NCBI RefSeq assembly: GCF_001485415.1
Contig: NZ_BCMQ01000011.1
Location: 29,390-93,389, forward strand
Direction of reading: 5' to 3'
From: Myroides odoratimimus
GTDB taxonomy: Bacteria > Bacteroidota > Bacteroidia > Flavobacteriales > Flavobacteriaceae
DNA length: 64,000 bases
The position numbers were made by a program, and so were the translations under genes. The stretch's first letter is position 1. Each line of letters opens with the position of its first letter. The notes under the pieces are model-generated. The model was not told where the DNA came from. It made no database searches and saw only the letters and a program-made list of their open reading frames with translations. Of the stretch, positions 60,639-64,000 are shown in pieces.

Positions 60639-61892
60639 CTACCAATCTTTTAATGCAAATACCTGTGAACGCGAGTTTACATTTAACTTCAGATATATAT
60701 TACTAATATGATATTTAGTCGTACTTATCGTTATACTCAATTCATGTGCTATCTCTTTATTAGTCAGTCCATCCCAGATGAGGTAGAGTACATCTACTTC
60801 TCTCTCCGTTAGTTTATAATTGTTCTTTAAATGATAAGACAAGTCTCCTTGATGATCCTTAAGTGTAATAGTATCAGGTTGTTTTAGAGTTTGTGTATTC
60901 TTTTCATGAACTAGCAGTTTATGGTAATTCTTCAGCATTAATACATATTGAAACATAAAAACACGGTTGCGTACATTGTGTTTTTGGTTTTTTCTGACTA
61001 GCACATAGTTATTAATAATACTCAATACGATAATCGCTGATACATATAGCTTTAAGTTTGGCATAGCGTGATTCTGAATAGTGATAGGGTCATCTATTTC
61101 TAGATTGATAAAGCTCAGTCCTAACAGAATACACAATGATATTAAAAAAGCTACATAAAGATAGTATTGCTTTCTGTGTTTTAAATTCCTTTTAGTTAAT
61201 TGTACAAAAATAAAGAATACTAAAACAGTAATGTCCAATACTACTGAATGTTTGCCTCCATATAGATAGCTAGAGAAGTATAATACAATGGCTATGATAG
61301 AGGTAAGAGAATATAATTTTAATTCATTCTTATACATAAATCTCTTCGTTCCGAATGGGTAGTATGTAGATAGTAACATACCTGTAAAAATGATAGAGGA
61401 AGAAAGAATAGTTGCTTTTAAAAAAGATTCAACTGCTTGTAAATGAATATGAAATAGGTTTAGGATATCACCTGTTATAAAACAAAGTGTAATAAGTAAC
61501 TGTATAGATAAATAACTAATCCACTTACGTTCTTTAAAGATTTGGTAGATAATAAAACTAGCTATTAATCCTAAGAAAGCCATACCATAGAATATACCTG
61601 ATACAAAATAGTTGATAGGTAGATCTATATAGGATGTCATTTCATGGTGTAGTTGTACACCGCTGAAGTTATTAATGCTTATAGTGCTTTGAAAGGTAGA
61701 TAGCTGACCCAATCCAATATTCTGAAGCATTTTTGGAGCTATATCAAATAGGGTATATGAGGTGTAGGTGAGTACTATATCCTTTATATTAATGAATAAA
61801 GTAAGTAGCCAAGTTATAAGGACATAACTCAGTATTACCGATATAGGAATCAATCCTATATGGGTATATTGTTGTTTTTTTTTCGAATCCAT
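60639..61892 (-). CDS. Membrane-bound LuxR-type transcriptional regulator
   Basis: This 417-residue protein has about eight hydrophobic helices in the first 300 residues (for example HIGLIPISVILSYVLITWLL; GIFYGMAFLGLIASFIIYQI). The C-terminal cytoplasmic LuxR HTH is KLTEREVDVLYLIWDGLTNK, EIAHELSITISTTKYHISNI and YLKLNVNSRSQVF. There is no receiver domain, so sensing is presumably by the membrane part. It is monocistronic; an 11-bp-period repeat lies just beyond its 3' end. Confidence 0.87.
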   Translation of the reverse strand: MDSKKKQQYTHIGLIPISVILSYVLITWLLTLFINIKDIVLTYTSYTLFDIAPKMLQNIGLGQLSTFQSTISINNFSGVQLHHEMTSYIDLPINYFVSGIFYGMAFLGLIASFIIYQIFKERKWISYLSIQLLITLCFITGDILNLFHIHLQAVESFLKATILSSSIIFTGMLLSTYYPFGTKRFMYKNELKLYSLTSIIAIVLYFSSYLYGGKHSVVLDITVLVFFIFVQLTKRNLKHRKQYYLYVAFLISLCILLGLSFINLEIDDPITIQNHAMPNLKLYVSAIIVLSIINNYVLVRKNQKHNVRNRVFMFQYVLMLKNYHKLLVHEKNTQTLKQPDTITLKDHQGDLSYHLKNNYKLTEREVDVLYLIWDGLTNKEIAHELSITISTTKYHISNIYLKLNVNSRSQVFALKDW

Positions 61893-62116
61893 TTTAATTT
61901 TTTAACAATAAATAATCAATACCATAGAATAGAGTACGAGGGGATAGCTGCTGTCTTAGCCCAAAACAGTAGACATCTGTACTTTTCTATAATAGCAATT
62001 TTTGACTTTGATAGTGAGAAAGTCTATATAGTTAGTGTACTGTTAGTATTAGTTAAGGATAGAGTGGTGAATAATACTAGCGTAAAACAAACTATATGTG
62101 ATATACTAAGTGTTTT

Positions 62117-62287
62117 TTAGTACTTAAAAGATATATTGATCTCTAAATCTTCTTTTCTGTAATTGTTAAATATTTTAGAAGTATAGCTTCTAATAGGTGG
62201 TGTTATGTATTTGATTTTGAATACATCTAAGAGAATTGATTTTAGTGTAACCTCTTTGTTTTTAGGTTGTTGTTGTTCTTTTCTCAT
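62117..62287 (-). CDS. Small ORF, doubtful
   Basis: This 56-codon frame from ATG 62287 (MRKEQQQPKNKEVTLKSILL) encodes a basic peptide without a recognised motif or hydrophobic segment. It has an A-rich upstream region that could serve for initiation, and its composition is like that of coding DNA, but nothing else supports it. It may be chance in AT-rich DNA. Confidence 0.3.
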   Translation of the reverse strand: MRKEQQQPKNKEVTLKSILLDVFKIKYITPPIRSYTSKIFNNYRKEDLEINISFKY

Positions 62288-63145
62288 GTTTATTGTTGTT
62301 TTGTTTTGACTAAGCAATATAGAGTGAAAAGCTGTAATATGTACTATAACAAAGTATAGTTCTTTGTTAAATAATTACCCTATTTATCTGTTTAAGACAT
62401 TTGTGAATTAGTGTGTTATGCGAATAGAGGAAGGTTTTATAAGACTAATGACATTTATTAACAGTTAGACTAAGGCTGTTGTTAAAAGTGAGCTTAAGTT
62501 ATGATATCTTAAATATAGACTAGGCTAGGAAAGTATTAATTTTTAGAGTGTTTTAGTGATCTGTTTCCTTTTAGTTTTATAACATATTATTCTGTAAAAT
62601 ATATTAAAGTAATAGTCAACTTCTAACTACTGAAGGTACGTTGATTGCACTATTTATCTAGATTATTATAAAAATCATATATCGTATTATCGATTCTATT
62701 TTAAGACTTTTTAGGTTTTAAGAATCTTTTATATATAGCGTAACCTAGACTATTTTGACACTATTTTACATTTTTTAAAATCACATTGTATCATTCGAAT
62801 TGTTGATGTTTCACATTTTTTGGTGTAACAAATAATGGGTAAATACTGTTTTTTAGAATCGTTGAAATTAGTTAGGTACTAGTACTATTTTAAGTTTTTA
62901 AATATCTGTTTTTTAGCTGTTTATTGTTTTTAAGAGCGTCTTTTTAAACTTTTTAAAAGTATCAATTTAAGATTATTAACAACCGTATTGGGCTTCTATT
63001 TATGATAAAAACCATGCTTAAGTATAGGCACTACCTCTCGTGCAGTGACTAATTTTGTTTTTGAATTTGGGAAGAGATATAGTTCCAATGAATCTAGATA
63101 ATATTAGCAGTTCTGATTTTGTGGGGACAATGGAGAACTGTTACG

Positions 63146-63192
63146 CTCCCTCAAGATGTTTTAATAGTACATTCAATTGAGGGAGTTTTTTT
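63146..63192 (+). terminator. Orphan intrinsic terminator
   Basis: CTCCCTCAA (63146-63154) pairs perfectly with TTGAGGGAG (63177-63185), followed by seven T residues. The loop is long (22 nt). There is no ORF upstream on the plus strand for over 1 kb, so it may end a small RNA. Confidence 0.7.
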
Positions 63193-63775
63193 AGAGGAGT
63201 GGAGATAGTGCTATATGTCTAAACAAATTCCCTTACTAACGAATTATTATAAATCTGATTCCTTAGGTTTTCCTATGGATGACAGAAGAAGTTTATTAGC
63301 AAAAACGATTTGAATACTTGGTATTGGTTGATAAAAATAGATAGCATCAGTAGTATCCGTTATTTCGCTCTAATTAAGAACTCACATGTAGTACTGCGAA
63401 AGTAGTAGAGAGCGAGATAGTGATTTACTAGTTGTAAATTTTATGAACTGTAGCCTAATATCTAGCTAGTCGTTTTGTGCCTGTGAATGCAACAAGCAGA
63501 GAACTGTGTTTCGATGTAGTACATAGGAATTAGTAATTATCGAGTAGATAAGTTCTAAGTTTCACTGTGGAGTGGAAGTGGAGCTTAATAAATTAATCTT
63601 TATCATTTATGGAAAAAGTAAGTATGGGAATAAGAAAGAAGTAAGTATAAAAGGTTTTGAAACTAGGTTTTGAAAACTTCGCCACGAAGTGGTGTTAAGA
63701 TGAGACTTATAGGGTAAGTAAATCTTTTATTCGATAGTAATTGTTCTTCGCGAATTCAGTTCTTCGTTTAATTGT

Positions 63776-63930
63776 TATTCCACAACTCACAATAGCTGGA
63801 ATACATTACATGACAACTCACAATAGTCATGTATGATGTTTTTTTACTCCCGTAATTTAAATCTTACATCCTCTTCAATGTAATGATTATGATCTGTGCT
63901 CTAAACTCACAATAGGAGTCTGGTCATAAT
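63776..63930. other. Three hairpins sharing one 12-nt loop-region sequence
   Basis: AACTCACAATAG occurs at 63784-63795, 63815-63826 and 63904-63915. Each copy is enclosed by a different self-complementary stem: TATTCCA/TGGAATA, TACATGAC/GTCATGTA, and ATTATGA/TCATAAT with an inner CTCT/GGAG. A related AACTCACA lies at 63379-63386 inside a TCGCTCT/AGAGCGA stem. A constant core with changing but complementary stems is the mark of a structured RNA or of repeated protein-binding hairpins. Confidence 0.65.
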
Positions 63931-64000
63931 AATATTTTCTAAGTACACGACAAAAAACTAAAGCAATTGATATTTAAAGGGTTGTGTCCATTTTTAGAGA

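Larger units (their letters stand above)
62318..64000. other. Gene-free AT-rich region with RNA-like structures
   Basis: No frame of useful length or with a recognisable product is present on either strand in about 1.7 kb, in contrast to the dense rest of the window. It contains one strong terminator at 63146-63192 without an upstream gene, a hairpin at about 63365-63415, and three loop-sharing hairpins at 63776-63930. The first 600 bp (62318-62940) are T-rich with no structure I can identify. Confidence 0.6.

Noticed and set aside
61860..62120. An 86-codon plus-strand frame beside the membrane LuxR-type gene
   Set aside because: It overlaps the start of that gene in antisense, lacks a start context and resembles translated noncoding DNA.
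63776..63930. Possible CRISPR array from the repeated AACTCACAATAG
   Set aside because: The repeats are only 12 nt, the spacing is irregular (31 and 89 bp), and the flanks are self-complementary stems rather than unrelated spacers. No cas gene is in the window.
62318..64000. tRNA, tmRNA, RNase P or SRP RNA in the gene-free end region
   Set aside because: No T-loop GGTTCRA context, CCA end or other conserved core of these RNAs was found by eye on either strand.

Overview
The window is about 64 kb of AT-rich chromosome from a member of the Bacteroidota, most likely the Flavobacteriaceae. Four things point there. Several genes are preceded by Bacteroidota-type promoters (TTG, about 19 nt, then TAnnTTTG). 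Shine-Dalgarno sequences are weak and A-rich. Family-restricted genes are present (an RND pump fused to TolC, and DUF6660, DUF6428, BT_3928, DUF1599 and DUF6804 types). Intergenic terminators have long A/T-flanked stems. A Myroides-like organism would fit, but that is an impression rather than a proof. No tRNA, rRNA, CRISPR array, integrase or phage gene was recognised.

Layout. 1-6.8 kb: 3' end of prmC, then a divalent-metal RND efflux locus on the minus strand (DUF6660-type protein, CzcA-TolC fusion, adaptor). 7-11.3 kb: an aldehyde dehydrogenase, a REP-associated transposase gene flanked by palindromes in opposite orientations, and an arsenic operon (arsR, DUF6428, acr3) with two near-identical palindromic operators. 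11.3-22.5 kb: single genes and small operons: a peptidase, methyltransferase, NTPase, GNAT, Crp/SMR pair, nucleotidyltransferase, TPR histidine kinase with response regulator, FAD siderophore-interacting protein and AraC regulator. 22.6-28.9 kb: a minus-strand operon (DUF1599, BT_3928, an orphan peptide-type ABC permease, TlpA, tpiA), divergent folP with a lipoprotein gene, and rlmH.

29.1-36.9 kb is the most unusual region. A PadR regulator is followed by eleven tandem small membrane-protein paralogues in one apparent minus-strand operon. They have a nearly constant N-terminal domain and divergent membrane domains, and the PadR promoter carries an inverted repeat across its -33 box. 37.2-39.7 kb: rhodanese, methyltransferase, a lipoprotein, and a small membrane gene broken by one nonsense codon. 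39.8-49.6 kb: an array of 50-bp palindromic repeats leads into an operon encoding a small protein, a 1687-residue DUF4132-type protein and a SWIM zinc-finger protein, plus two small acidic proteins; a shorter SWIM paralogue follows.

49.7-53.1 kb: aminopeptidase P, an unknown gene and an alpha/beta-hydrolase-like gene. 53.2-60.3 kb: a complete hisGDCBHAF(IE) operon in the enteric order, preceded by a 19-codon leader with five consecutive His codons and an intrinsic terminator, a textbook attenuator. 60.6-62.3 kb: a membrane-bound LuxR-type regulator and a doubtful small ORF. The last 1.7 kb has no convincing gene, but holds a strong orphan terminator and three hairpins that share an identical 12-nt sequence in the loop region on different, self-complementary stems, which suggests a structured RNA.
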